A stretch of DNA of 64,000 nucleotides from Candidatus Latescibacterota bacterium. Its GTDB lineage: Bacteria > JAAXHH01. This document shows positions 35,194-44,145 of the stretch, one piece after another. A program made the translations under genes and the position numbers. The notes under the pieces are model-generated. The model made no database searches. It was not told where the DNA came from and saw only the letters and a list, made by a program, of their open reading frames with translations. Location: the NCBI GenBank assembly GCA_012270975.1, contig JAAXHH010000141.1:593089-657088 (forward strand), in the 5' to 3' direction. Position 1 is the first letter of the stretch, and every line of letters starts with the position of its first letter.

Positions 35194-36540
35194 CTACAGG
35201 TCGTATTTCTTGATCTTGTACTGGATGGTCCTGACCGTCACACCCAACGCTTCCGCCGCCCGCGTGCGGTTGCCGCCGGACTCCCGCAGCGCCTGTTGAA
35301 TGAGAAGTTTCTCCGCCTGGCCCCTGGAATCCTTCAGGGTACCCTGGACGGGACCGGGATTCGCCATGAAGGCGGGCGCGTGGGAAAGGTTGGGCAGATG
35401 TTCGGGCAGAATGCGCTCCCCGTCGCTCAATACCACGGCGCTCTCGATGGCGTTCTCCACTTCCCGGATGTTTCCGGGCCAGTCGTATCCCATGCAGATC
35501 TCCAGCGCGTCGTCGGACATGCACTTGTCACCAAGCCCGTTCTCCTCCGTGTATTTCCGGATGAAATAGTCGATGAGCGGCGGGATGTCGTCCCGGTGCT
35601 CGCGCAGGGGAGGCACCACGATGGGTATGACGTTGAGCCGGTAGAAGAGGTCCTGCCGATAGCGTCCTTCCGCGACCGCGTCCTCCAGGTTCCGGTTGGT
35701 GGCCGCGACCACCCGGACATCGATGTCCAGCGGTTTGGTTCCGCCCAGCCTTTCGAACCGGCGTTCCTGCAGCACGCGCAGCAGCTTGACCTGCACGGCA
35801 CCGCTGATTTCGCCGATCTCATCCAGGAAAATCGTCCCTCCGGCCGCCCGTTCGAAATACCCTTTGCGCGTCGTGTTCAGCGCACCGGTATACGCCCCCT
35901 TTTCAGTCCCGAAGAGTTCGCTTTCCAGCAGCCCTTCCGGAATGGAGGCGCAGCTTACGTCCACGAAGGGACGGTCCCTTCTGTAGCTTTTCGCGTGTAT
36001 GGCCCGCGCGATGAGGCTCTTGCCGGTACCGCTCTCCCCGAGCAGCAGCACCGTGGTATTGGCCCTGGCGGCCTTTTCCACCCGTTCGAATATCCCCCTG
36101 ATCTGCGCGCTTTCACCGATGATTTCCGGGTCGGGGATGGAAGAAGACCTCGGCGACGCTTCCATCCGCCGCCGGTTGTGCTTCTCCTGCAGCGCGCCCT
36201 GTATGGTGGCGAGCAGTTCCTCCACCTTCAACGGCTTGGTCAGGTAGGAAAAAGCGCCGTCGCGCATGGCCTTGACAGCCGTCTCCACCGTGGCGAAGGC
36301 CGTCATCATGATGATACTCGTTTCCGGAGAGGTGCCGGCCACCCGCTTGATCAGGTTCAGGCCGTTTACCCTGGGCATCTTCATGTCCGTGAGCAAAATG
36401 TCGAAATGACGCGCGCGCGCCGTCTCGTACGCCTGCTCGCCGTCGGTCACTCCGGTGACTTCATACCCTTCGTCCGACAGCAACTCGACCAGTCCCTCCC
36501 GGGTGTTGCGGTCGTCTTCCGCGATCAGAATGCTTTCCAT
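35194..36540 (-). CDS. NtrC-family sigma54-dependent response regulator
   Basis: A 448-residue activator. The receiver domain holds Asp9/Asp10, phospho-acceptor Asp52 in LLTDMKMP and Lys102. The AAA+ domain has Walker A GESGTGKS at 168-175, Walker B TIFLDEIGEI, and the sigma54 loop as GAYTGA at 215-220, where Phe is replaced by Tyr. A Fis-type helix-turn-helix ends the protein (NRTRAAEALGVTVRTIQYKIKK). It should activate sigma54 promoters on phosphorylation by the kinase encoded 35 bp upstream. No clear -24/-12 promoter was identified in the window. Confidence 0.95.
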   Translation of the reverse strand: MESILIAEDDRNTREGLVELLSDEGYEVTGVTDGEQAYETARARHFDILLTDMKMPRVNGLNLIKRVAGTSPETSIIMMTAFATVETAVKAMRDGAFSYLTKPLKVEELLATIQGALQEKHNRRRMEASPRSSSIPDPEIIGESAQIRGIFERVEKAARANTTVLLLGESGTGKSLIARAIHAKSYRRDRPFVDVSCASIPEGLLESELFGTEKGAYTGALNTTRKGYFERAAGGTIFLDEIGEISGAVQVKLLRVLQERRFERLGGTKPLDIDVRVVAATNRNLEDAVAEGRYRQDLFYRLNVIPIVVPPLREHRDDIPPLIDYFIRKYTEENGLGDKCMSDDALEICMGYDWPGNIREVENAIESAVVLSDGERILPEHLPNLSHAPAFMANPGPVQGTLKDSRGQAEKLLIQQALRESGGNRTRAAEALGVTVRTIQYKIKKYDL

Positions 36541-36575
36541 GAAATCCCTCTGCTCACCTTTCCCTGTAGTTTCGG

Positions 36576-38441
36576 CTATTCCGTGCCGACCGACTCGGAT
36601 GGTTGTCCGGCGACCGGCTCGGCCGCGTCTGCCTCCAGCGCCGGGAGGGACAGGATGAAGGTCGTCCCCGCGCCTTGCTCGCTTTCCGCCGTGATCCGTC
36701 CCCCGTGCTTCTCCACGATCTGCTGTGCAATGGGCAGCCCCAGTCCCGTACCGGTCGACTTGGACGTGTAATACACCTCGAATATACGATCCAGCTGGCC
36801 GGGATCAATACCCCTTCCTGTATCTTCGAACTTTACGTTGACATGGGGGTTTTCTCCGACGCTGTCCAGGGTCAGGTTGCCGCTGTGCCGGGGCCGTACC
36901 CGCTCGGTGGAGATCGTCAGCGTCCCACCTTCGTCCATGGCATCGAAGGCGTTCAGCATGATGTTCAGAAACACCTGCTTGATCTGGTTGATGTCGACTG
37001 AGACCATCAGTTCGTCATCCGGAAACCGGTTGATTATGCTTACGCCCCGTTCCCGGGCCGTACCCTGGTGCGTCGCGATCACCTCTTCAAGCACGGTGTT
37101 TATGTCGTGGGGAAATGGGGCCAGCTCGGGCGGCCGCGCGTAGGTCAGGAAGTTCTCGACAAGACTGTCGATACGCCAGATTTCCGAGATCACCTTTTCA
37201 TAGTGCCCGCCCTGGTTGAGTGGATCTCCGTTCTGCTTTTCCAGGTCCCGCTTGAGTATCCTGAGGTTGATGATCATGGAATTAAGCGGATTGCGGATTT
37301 CATGGGACAGAATGGTGGCGAACTTGCTCAGCGTAGCCAGGCGCTCGGCCTGTTTCAGGCGCCGCTCCTTCTCCAGCAGTTCCCGGGCCATCTGGTTGAA
37401 TTCACGGGCCAGGGTGGTCAGCTCGCCATGGCCCGAAGTTTCGATGGTATGGGTCAGCCTGCCCCGGGCGAACAGCTGAGCGCCCCGCACCAGTTCGTAG
37501 ATCGGCCTGACGATCTTGCGAACGACGAGGATTCCGATGAGCGAAGCGACCGCCGCGCTGATGACCATGAGCACGCTGATGCCCAGGATCATATCCTGCG
37601 ACCGGGCGAAGGCCCTGGAGGCCGGTTGTTCGATGACGACCTTCCATCCGAGCGGTTCGACCGTCGCGAAGGCGGCGACCATTTCTCCCGGCGGCCCGGC
37701 GTAGACCAGCGCGCCGCTCTGTTGTTCGTTCAACGCCTTTCCGACGGGAGACGCGGACAGATCGTCCTGGCGGTATACCCGGTCCCTTTCCGGGTGGGCG
37801 ATCAACCGCCCGTTTCCGGTCACGACGTAAGCGTTGCCGAATCCTTCCGCCTGCCCCTCACCCAGTTGAATGTTGTCCACCAGGTCCCACATATCTTTCA
37901 GGTTCACCTGCGCCGTCAGGAATCCCCTGTGCTCGTCCAGCCGCCGCACGGGCACGGTGATCGTCACCGCGGGCAGACCGTCGCCGGAGATGAACACCGG
38001 GGAGATCGTGGTGGCTTCGCCCGCGGGGAGTTCCACGTCGGTCCGGGTCGCAAGCGGCCCTTCGAGACGGGTGGTCAACAACTCCCGGCCCGCCAGGTCC
38101 AGCACGGCCAGTTCACTGAGGAAATCCTGGCGGATGACCAGGTTGTCGATCAGCTTCTGATACTCCGCGTCCGTGGCGTCGATCATGTCCATATTGTCCG
38201 CGGCCAGGTCGATCACGCGACGCGCCTGTTCGATGTAGAGCCGGATCTCGTTGCTTGCCCTGCGCGCAACCTCCAGATTGCCGTCGGCCACGGTATCTTC
38301 GATCGAACGGCGGGCCGTTGCGAGCAGAAGCAGGCCGACGATCAGCACCGGAATAGTGGCCAGACTGATATGGGATACAAGCAGCCGTGGCCACAGTCCT
38401 TCTCGTAAACTATTGGGGAACATGGGATTACGCGCCGTCAA
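36576..38441 (-). CDS. Membrane sensor histidine kinase with periplasmic Cache-like domain and HAMP
   Basis: A 621-residue kinase. TM1 is at about 20-42 and TM2 at about 284-308. Between them is a 240-residue extracytoplasmic region resembling dCache (LDEHRGFLTAQVNLKDMW, FGNAYVVTGNGRLIAHP). HAMP follows, then HisKA with His380 in LSHEIRNPLNS, and HATPase with N, G1 and G2 boxes (VFLNIMLNAFDAM, DTGRGIDPG, GTGLGLPIAQQI). Start TTG 38441 overlaps the stop of the binding-protein gene as TTGA, implying coupling; ATG 38423 is the alternative. It probably phosphorylates the NtrC-type regulator just downstream. Confidence 0.93.
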   Translation of the reverse strand: MTARNPMFPNSLREGLWPRLLVSHISLATIPVLIVGLLLLATARRSIEDTVADGNLEVARRASNEIRLYIEQARRVIDLAADNMDMIDATDAEYQKLIDNLVIRQDFLSELAVLDLAGRELLTTRLEGPLATRTDVELPAGEATTISPVFISGDGLPAVTITVPVRRLDEHRGFLTAQVNLKDMWDLVDNIQLGEGQAEGFGNAYVVTGNGRLIAHPERDRVYRQDDLSASPVGKALNEQQSGALVYAGPPGEMVAAFATVEPLGWKVVIEQPASRAFARSQDMILGISVLMVISAAVASLIGILVVRKIVRPIYELVRGAQLFARGRLTHTIETSGHGELTTLAREFNQMARELLEKERRLKQAERLATLSKFATILSHEIRNPLNSMIINLRILKRDLEKQNGDPLNQGGHYEKVISEIWRIDSLVENFLTYARPPELAPFPHDINTVLEEVIATHQGTARERGVSIINRFPDDELMVSVDINQIKQVFLNIMLNAFDAMDEGGTLTISTERVRPRHSGNLTLDSVGENPHVNVKFEDTGRGIDPGQLDRIFEVYYTSKSTGTGLGLPIAQQIVEKHGGRITAESEQGAGTTFILSLPALEADAAEPVAGQPSESVGTE

Positions 38442-40075
38442 GGAGCGTACGCGGTCCGGAACCAGGCTGCGGGCGATCGAAGCGCGTCACCCGGGGAGCC
38501 CAGGTTTTTCAAGGTGGGATCGTACGCGACGTACCGGGTATCTACGAAGTAGAGGAACATGCAGGGCTGGTCCTGAATCAACAACATCTCGAGCTGCTGA
38601 TAGACCGGCCCGGCCCGCTGCTGATCGGGCAGCCCGAAGAGGAAACTGATGTTGCGGTCGACCTGGCGGCTGCGGTAGCCGAGCAGGTTGCCCAGACCGA
38701 TGCTCTCCGAATGAAACACGGCGTACAGGTCATCGGCCGTGGGCTCGAAATCCTGGACGAACAGCGCGGCCTCGTAGCCGCCGATACCGAGCCGCTGGAC
38801 CAGCTCTTTCTGGGTGACGGGTACGGGAACGACCCGGATGCCGACCTGGTTCAGATTGAGCTTGAGAACCCGCACCGTCTTCTCGGCGGAGCCCTGCCCC
38901 CGGGGGAACAGCAGTTCGAATCGGAGAGATCGCCCTTCCCGGTCGAGAAAACCGTCGCCGTCGCTGTCCGTCCATCCCTCGCGGCGCAGCAGGTCCCGGG
39001 CCTCGCGCGGACTGTAATCGTATCCCGTACCGGTGCCTTTGAACTCGAACTCGGGGTGTATGGGACTGTGGGCCAGCGCCCCGGCGCCGCGCACCAGCAC
39101 CTCGTCCAGGATACGCTTGCGGTCCGTTCCGTGGGTCAGCGCACGGCGGATGGCCGACTGGGAAAGCAGGGGATGCCGGTGGTTATAGAAGACCGCGGAA
39201 AACGCGCGGTTTCCGGGTACGATCGCCTGTATCTTCGCGTCGGACCGCGCCCGTTTCAGATCCTTGAGCGTGCCGTCGCGTTCCACTTCGATGAGATCGA
39301 CCTCCCGCATGATAAAGGCCGCCTGCAGGGCTTCGGAGGTGGGGTAGAACCGGTAGATCACCCTGTCCAGGTTCGCGCGGCCCCGGTGCCAGCGTTCATT
39401 CGCTTTGAGCGTCACCGTATCGTGGACGGGCCAGGTTTCGACCCGGTACGGCCCCACTCCGATGGGGCGGGTCGTTTCCAGGTGCGCGCCGGCATCGGCG
39501 AAGGGTCCCCGGTCCATCTGGTGTCTCGGCAGTATGGGCAGCGTGGCGAGCCGGTTGGGAAAGGTCTCGATCGGCGACTTCATGATGATGCGGACCGTCT
39601 GCTGATCCAGGGCGGCAAGCTGTTCGATGTTTTGGAAATACCGGTGGAAGACGGGATCATACACGCGGGAGGCCTTGTACCGCGTGTAGGTGAAGATCAC
39701 GTCATCGGCGGTCAGCGATTCTCCATCCTGGAACTCAACCCCCTGCTTCAGCCGGAATACCCAGTCGCGGCCGTCGGAAAGCTTGATGGGCAGATAGGCC
39801 AGACCGTCTGACGGAGCGCCCGATTCGTCAATGCGCAGCAGGCCTTCGCCGTAGATCAGCGCGGCGATCTCTCTTTCCACACCCAGGCTGTTGAACAGGG
39901 GATGGAAGGTGAGGTTCCCGGCGGCTACCTTGCCGATGACGACCTCACCACCTTGCGAGGCGGGGCCCTGCGACGCTTGAGCGCGGACAGAATCCGGCAA
40001 GGCGTACAGGGACAGGGCCAGAATGATGGTATGGGCGAGCAGGTGTTTGCCAGCGAAATCCCGCGACTTCAGCAT
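38438..40075 (-). CDS. Oligopeptide-type substrate-binding protein (SBP family 5), first gene of a two-component operon
   Basis: A 545-residue periplasmic binding protein. The N-terminus has a type I signal peptide ending near SVRAQA. Family 5 signatures include FQDGESLTADDVIFTYTRYK, IGVGPYRVETW and SQSAIRRALTHGTDRKRIL. ATG 40075 is preferred to upstream in-frame starts because the signal peptide begins there. It carries no lipobox. It is followed directly (4-bp overlap) by a sensor kinase gene and then an NtrC regulator gene, with no permease. It may therefore be a ligand receptor for the kinase rather than a transport component (inference). Confidence 0.9.
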   Translation of the reverse strand: MLKSRDFAGKHLLAHTIILALSLYALPDSVRAQASQGPASQGGEVVIGKVAAGNLTFHPLFNSLGVEREIAALIYGEGLLRIDESGAPSDGLAYLPIKLSDGRDWVFRLKQGVEFQDGESLTADDVIFTYTRYKASRVYDPVFHRYFQNIEQLAALDQQTVRIIMKSPIETFPNRLATLPILPRHQMDRGPFADAGAHLETTRPIGVGPYRVETWPVHDTVTLKANERWHRGRANLDRVIYRFYPTSEALQAAFIMREVDLIEVERDGTLKDLKRARSDAKIQAIVPGNRAFSAVFYNHRHPLLSQSAIRRALTHGTDRKRILDEVLVRGAGALAHSPIHPEFEFKGTGTGYDYSPREARDLLRREGWTDSDGDGFLDREGRSLRFELLFPRGQGSAEKTVRVLKLNLNQVGIRVVPVPVTQKELVQRLGIGGYEAALFVQDFEPTADDLYAVFHSESIGLGNLLGYRSRQVDRNISFLFGLPDQQRAGPVYQQLEMLLIQDQPCMFLYFVDTRYVAYDPTLKNLGSPGDALRSPAAWFRTAYAP

Positions 40076-40130
40076 GAAAACACCGCCTGGTAAAAGCCGA
40101 TCTGTGGGCGGGAATTGTGTGAGTGCCCCC

Positions 40131-40159
40131 ATTTTACAATCCGCAGACGGTTCTGTCAA
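40131..40159 (-). promoter_or_regulatory. Strong predicted promoter of the binding protein-kinase-regulator operon
   Basis: Minus strand: perfect TTGACA (40159-40154), 17 bp, TAAAAT (40136-40131). The leader to ATG 40075 is about 50 nt. It is divergent from the 40212 promoter, with the two -35 boxes 52 bp apart. The 297-bp gap holds nothing else recognisable. Confidence 0.7.
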
Positions 40160-40211
40160 GCAGATTACGCCCGCGGGGCCCGGGAACCGGCGGTCCCCGG
40201 GCAACTTCAGA

Positions 40212-40240
40212 TTGACATCAGGGGCCTGCCCGGGTAGATT
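40212..40240 (+). promoter_or_regulatory. Predicted promoter of the lipoprotein-tRNA-Gln unit
   Basis: TTGACA at 40212-40217, 17 bp, TAGATT at 40235-40240. It gives a leader of about 126 nt to ATG 40373 and is the nearest good promoter upstream of the tRNA gene. Confidence 0.65.
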
Positions 40241-40372
40241 GAGCCGGACCGGGCGGTATCGCGGTTCGACGGGGCATCGCGCGGCTGGACGGGTACGGCC
40301 CGGAGCCGGGCCTTAAAGAGACACCCCGGTGTTCGTGCAATGGCCCGCGGCGGAACGGTTTCGGATATTGTC

Positions 40373-40771
40373 ATGGATGGATTAAACGGCTCAGGGTCCG
40401 CACGCAGTCGCATCGGCAGCGTGTCTGCCCTGTTTATCGCGGCATTTCTGGCCGTGTCCTGCGGCGGCGAAGACACCTTCCTCCTGACTGTATTCAACGC
40501 GCTGGACAGTACCGAAACCATACGGGTGGATCTGGCCGGTGACACGCGGGAACTGGGGATCGGCGGTTACACCGAGTTTCGTTCCGTCAAGGCCGGAACC
40601 CATATCCTGTCGGTGGATTCGGCTACCTGCTCGGGTGTCGCGCGCGACACGCTGGAGGTCACGGCCGATACCGTGTACAGGTTCCGGGCGGAACGCGATG
40701 CGGTTACAGGCGCGTGCGAGATCGTTTCGCTGATGGATGCCTTCCGGTCCGTTTCACCGACGGGACCTTGA
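40373..40771 (+). CDS. Small hypothetical lipoprotein
   Basis: About 132 residues. The N-terminal SVSALFIAAFLAVSC is a lipoprotein signal with lipobox LAVSC, so the mature protein should be membrane-anchored. The remainder is a single beta-rich domain (DTFLLTVFNALDSTETIRVDL, GYTEFRSVKAGTHILSV) with two further Cys residues in ATCSG and GACEI that could form a disulphide. ATG 40373 gives a standard signal length; ATG 40340 is possible. I do not recognise the domain. The stop codon ends 4 nt before tRNA-Gln, on the same strand. Confidence 0.75.
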   Translation: MDGLNGSGSARSRIGSVSALFIAAFLAVSCGGEDTFLLTVFNALDSTETIRVDLAGDTRELGIGGYTEFRSVKAGTHILSVDSATCSGVARDTLEVTADTVYRFRAERDAVTGACEIVSLMDAFRSVSPTGP

Positions 40772-40775
40772 GTTT

Positions 40776-40847
40776 TCCGGGGTCGTTCAATTGGCAGGAC
40801 ACCAGATTTTGGTTCTGGCTATCCAGGTTCGAGTCCTGGCCCCGGAG
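40776..40847 (+). tRNA. tRNA-Gln (anticodon TTG)
   Basis: A complete cloverleaf. The acceptor stem TCCGGGG (40776-40782) pairs with CCCCGGA (40840-40846), with G discriminator 40847. The D arm is at 40785-40800. The anticodon stem CCAGA/TCTGG (40802-40806, 40814-40818) frames loop TTTTGGT with anticodon TTG at 40809-40811. The variable loop is 4 nt. The T stem CCAGG/CCTGG encloses TTCGAGT. The 3' CCA is not encoded. It reads CAA and, by wobble, CAG codons. It begins 4 nt after the lipoprotein stop, so it is probably cut from a shared transcript. Confidence 0.95.
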
Positions 40848-40912
40848 TTTCAGTCTCCTGCGTTCGTATTTTCTCCTGACATGAACTGTGGATTCGAGTA
40901 GAGAACGTGATC

Positions 40913-43435
40913 ATGTGTTTTAGCCGCTTGATTCCGACCTTGTTTGTGACACTGGTTGCGGCAGTCCCGCCGCACCTGTCTCAAGCCCAGGCTGTTCCGT
41001 CAAATTCAGCTCCGGCCAGCCGGACACCGCTCGAAGAGGGCAAACGCCTCTACGAACTGGGCCTGTATACCGAGGCCCTTGCTCCTTTGCAGCAGGCGGT
41101 TCAGGAGGACGAGAAGGCGGCTCCCCCCCCCCACTACTGGCTCGGGATGGCCCTCTACGCCCTGAACAGAGACAGAGAGGCACTCAAGTCTTTCAAGCAC
41201 GCTGTCTGGCGCGACAGGCAATCGGCTCCGGGTCATATTGGCCTGGCTCTCGTATACAATCGCTTGCCGCACCGGCGCCTGGACGCCCGGGTCGCGCTTC
41301 GTACCGCCATGAAACTGGATCCCGAGAACGCGGACATCCAGTACATCATGGGCATGACGTACATGGACCAGGTCGATACCGCATGGTTGATCGGCAGTCA
41401 CCAGGACGGACGGGCGTACTTCGAGCGCACCGTGGAGTTGAATCCCGAGCATCCAGACGCCTTCTACCAACTCGGCCGCTGCTATGAGGAACTGAAACTG
41501 GCCGACCACGGGAAGCGGATCAGGGATCGTTACGGCGACTACGTCAAGGCGCTGACCGCTTATCTGAGGCAGTACCAGGTAAATCCCGATCACCCCGAGG
41601 CGCTTCAGAAGTTTGCAGGTATCTGCCACCGGTTTGAATATTACGAACGAGGTGCGGAGCAGCTCCGCAAGATGGCGGAAGAGATGGAGGGCATCACCCC
41701 CGACCTGATACGGACCATGCTGACGCAGTTTGAAGCGCTTTCCATGAGTACGAAGAAACAGTACGACCTGCTGCAGCGCTCGCTGGAGACCTATATCAAG
41801 GGGCTTGATCCCAAGGAACAGGAAGTGTACGCGAACCTGGACCACGTGGCTCCTCCGGACGTGCTTGAAGCCTGGAAGGCCGCGACAGGCCCGGTTCGCG
41901 ACGATTTGTGGCTGGACTTCTGGAATGCCCGGGATCCGAATCCCGCCACGGTCGAAAACGAGCGCCTGGTGGAGCATTACAAACGGGTAATGTATGCGCG
42001 AATACACTTTTCCTCGGCCCAGTTCCCCTATGACCGGCGCGGGGAGATCTACGTCCGCTACGGCGAGCCCGACGACCGCCGCCGATTCCTTTTTCGCTCC
42101 TACGAGGATCCGAGAGATTCGTACCAGCCCACCGGCAAGCCGGCCGTGGACGCTATTCGAGAGAAAAACTGGCAATTCGGTTACCGGCTGAAAGTAGACC
42201 GGGGCCAGGTGTCCGTTCAGCTGGACCGGGACGTGAAGCAACGCGTGGGTTTCGGCGCCCCTTCTGTTCTTACGGCGAACCATCTGTCCGCGGACAACGT
42301 AGGCGCGAATGGAAAGGGGAAGCAACAGGACCAGGTCGATTACGAGGCCAGGGTCATTCAAAGGCGAGAGATGGGCCCGTCGTTCAGGTCGGAAAGCTGG
42401 GTATACACGGCGCACGACATGGAACTGTTCTTCGTCGACCAGATGGGTGGGGGGAGGTTCGACTACCCCTTGAGGACGTTGATGATCGATGAAACCTCGG
42501 AGAGTGTCACCGCATTAAACGAAGTACAAAGGGAGGAACTGCATCATCCGCAGCGGCTCGCCGAAAACCTGATCGAACGCAGTCCCGAGGAATACGAGCA
42601 CGATTTCGGCGGCGAGATCCTGGATTATGCCTACGATATCATCACCTTCCGGGGGAACAGCAGGAAGACGGTGATGGAACTGACCTACAGCATACCCCTC
42701 TGGCAGTTCGGCGACGTCACCGACGGCAGAGGAATCGAAACCTTCCTGAGGAACCAGGCCACGCTGCGCGATTCGGATCACAAGGCGGCTTTTCATCAGA
42801 AATTCCGCTTCGGGCCAATCGAACGGCCGAAACGGAGGATAAGCTCCGAGCAATCCCGCGTATCCACCTACACGCTGGCCGTCGATGTACAGGCGCCGGC
42901 GGGCCAGTTCACGGCGGCCGTGGAGATGCAGGACGAGGCCTCCCAGCGTATCGGCGTCTACAGGAAACCCGTAACCATCCCCGACTACCGGGGCAGCGAT
43001 CTGATGATCAGCGATCTCAAACTGTCCACCGGCATCACGCCGACCGACCAGGCCGGGCCTTTCGTCCGGAATGGACTGAACATCGTGCCCCATCCCCTGC
43101 GCGCATACGGCCGGAGACAGTTGGTATACGTGTACTACGAGGTATACAACCTGGACAGGAATGAAGCGGGCAGGACCTCCTACCAGACCTACTACGAGAT
43201 CAATCCCGAGGGCATGCCGGTTTCACGCGGTCGCCCTGCCCGCCAATCCGGGGATATGCAGACCGTCGTCCTGACATACGAGGGAGAGGGCGTTGCGTCC
43301 GAGGAAGCCGAGTTCACGGCCATTGACACCGGTGACCTGACGCCGGGCGTGTATGTGCTCACGGTGACGTTGGAGGACCGGCATTCAGGGGAGCGCGTGT
43401 CCAGGCCGACCCAATTCATTGTGGTTGAAGAGTAG
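40913..43435 (+). CDS. TPR and GWxTD domain-containing protein
   Basis: About 840 residues. A signal peptide (LIPTLFVTLVAAVPPHLSQAQA) indicates export. Residues about 30-270 hold TPR-like repeats (LEEGKRLYELGLYTEALAPLQQA, HPDAFYQLGRCYEELK). From about 320 to 480 is a GWxTD domain with DRRGEIYVRYGEPDDRRRF. A beta-rich C-terminal region follows. GWxTD proteins are largely restricted to the FCB group and have no settled function. A run of ten C residues (41123-41132) lies near codon 70. GTG 40907 is an alternative start. It lies 65 bp after tRNA-Gln on the same strand. Confidence 0.88.
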   Translation: MCFSRLIPTLFVTLVAAVPPHLSQAQAVPSNSAPASRTPLEEGKRLYELGLYTEALAPLQQAVQEDEKAAPPPHYWLGMALYALNRDREALKSFKHAVWRDRQSAPGHIGLALVYNRLPHRRLDARVALRTAMKLDPENADIQYIMGMTYMDQVDTAWLIGSHQDGRAYFERTVELNPEHPDAFYQLGRCYEELKLADHGKRIRDRYGDYVKALTAYLRQYQVNPDHPEALQKFAGICHRFEYYERGAEQLRKMAEEMEGITPDLIRTMLTQFEALSMSTKKQYDLLQRSLETYIKGLDPKEQEVYANLDHVAPPDVLEAWKAATGPVRDDLWLDFWNARDPNPATVENERLVEHYKRVMYARIHFSSAQFPYDRRGEIYVRYGEPDDRRRFLFRSYEDPRDSYQPTGKPAVDAIREKNWQFGYRLKVDRGQVSVQLDRDVKQRVGFGAPSVLTANHLSADNVGANGKGKQQDQVDYEARVIQRREMGPSFRSESWVYTAHDMELFFVDQMGGGRFDYPLRTLMIDETSESVTALNEVQREELHHPQRLAENLIERSPEEYEHDFGGEILDYAYDIITFRGNSRKTVMELTYSIPLWQFGDVTDGRGIETFLRNQATLRDSDHKAAFHQKFRFGPIERPKRRISSEQSRVSTYTLAVDVQAPAGQFTAAVEMQDEASQRIGVYRKPVTIPDYRGSDLMISDLKLSTGITPTDQAGPFVRNGLNIVPHPLRAYGRRQLVYVYYEVYNLDRNEAGRTSYQTYYEINPEGMPVSRGRPARQSGDMQTVVLTYEGEGVASEEAEFTAIDTGDLTPGVYVLTVTLEDRHSGERVSRPTQFIVVEE

Positions 43436-43534
43436 ATCGAAGCGCGGGATGGCCGCGGTGTGGAGCGTCTGACCTCACGGAACAGGCGGTTGGGATACTT
43501 CGGGGTTGCGTCTCGGTTTGATATCTCAGCTTAG

Positions 43535-44023
43535 TCAACTGCGGTCATTGCCGGAATTGACCGATTTCAGTATTTTGTCTTCGGTCTGCCATAGCAACTC
43601 CAATGACTTCACCACGGTCTCCAGACCCGTTTCATCCCACTGTTCCGCTATCATAACAGCACGCTTTTGCGCGTGACTCAAGAACGCTTCGGTAGCCTTC
43701 CTGCCGTGTGCCGTAATTTCGCAGATGATCAGTCTGCGATCATTGGGATTTGAGCCTCGCTTTAAATACTTCTTGCTGACCAGGTTCTTCACAATGATCG
43801 TCGTGTGCGCGATTGAAGTGCCCAATTCGCGGGCGATGGCGCTCATCTTCAGCGGACCGAAGTATTCCAGCAGGAACAGGGTGTTAATCTGGTGTGCATT
43901 CAGATCCAATCGTTTGAGTTCGGAAATACGACCACTGAACATCAAGCGATTCAGATGTTCCACCGCAAACACAAACCGTTCAATCAATTTTCCATCCGGG
44001 CCCGCTTTTGGTTTTCTCTGCAT
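43535..44023 (-). CDS. MarR-family transcriptional regulator
   Basis: About 162 residues with the winged helix-turn-helix of MarR proteins: LNAHQINTLFLLEYFGPLKMSAIARELGTSIAHTT reading into recognition helix and wing NPNDRRLIICEITAHGRKA. The frame is open to 44107, but ATG 44023 with an AGGCAAG site is the likely start. It is the third minus-strand gene after a mutase subunit and a Cys/Met PLP enzyme, 122 bp behind the latter. It may regulate that unit or respond to a small phenolic or thiol ligand; neither is shown by sequence. Confidence 0.88.
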   Translation of the reverse strand: MQRKPKAGPDGKLIERFVFAVEHLNRLMFSGRISELKRLDLNAHQINTLFLLEYFGPLKMSAIARELGTSIAHTTIIVKNLVSKKYLKRGSNPNDRRLIICEITAHGRKATEAFLSHAQKRAVMIAEQWDETGLETVVKSLELLWQTEDKILKSVNSGNDRS

Positions 44024-44145
44024 CGTAGACTTGCCTGCAATGTCGGACTGAACTTGGGACGAGGGAGTTGCTAATTTACAGTAGTTCGAACCGGGGAGCA
44101 ACAACAATTGCAGGATTGATCTGATAACAGAAAGCCCGGACCGGC

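Noticed and set aside
35062..39811. Three long plus-strand frames (35062-36771, 37068-38408, 38387-39811)
   Set aside because: Each mirrors a clear minus-strand gene (NtrC regulator, sensor kinase, binding protein) and shows only shadow-frame composition.
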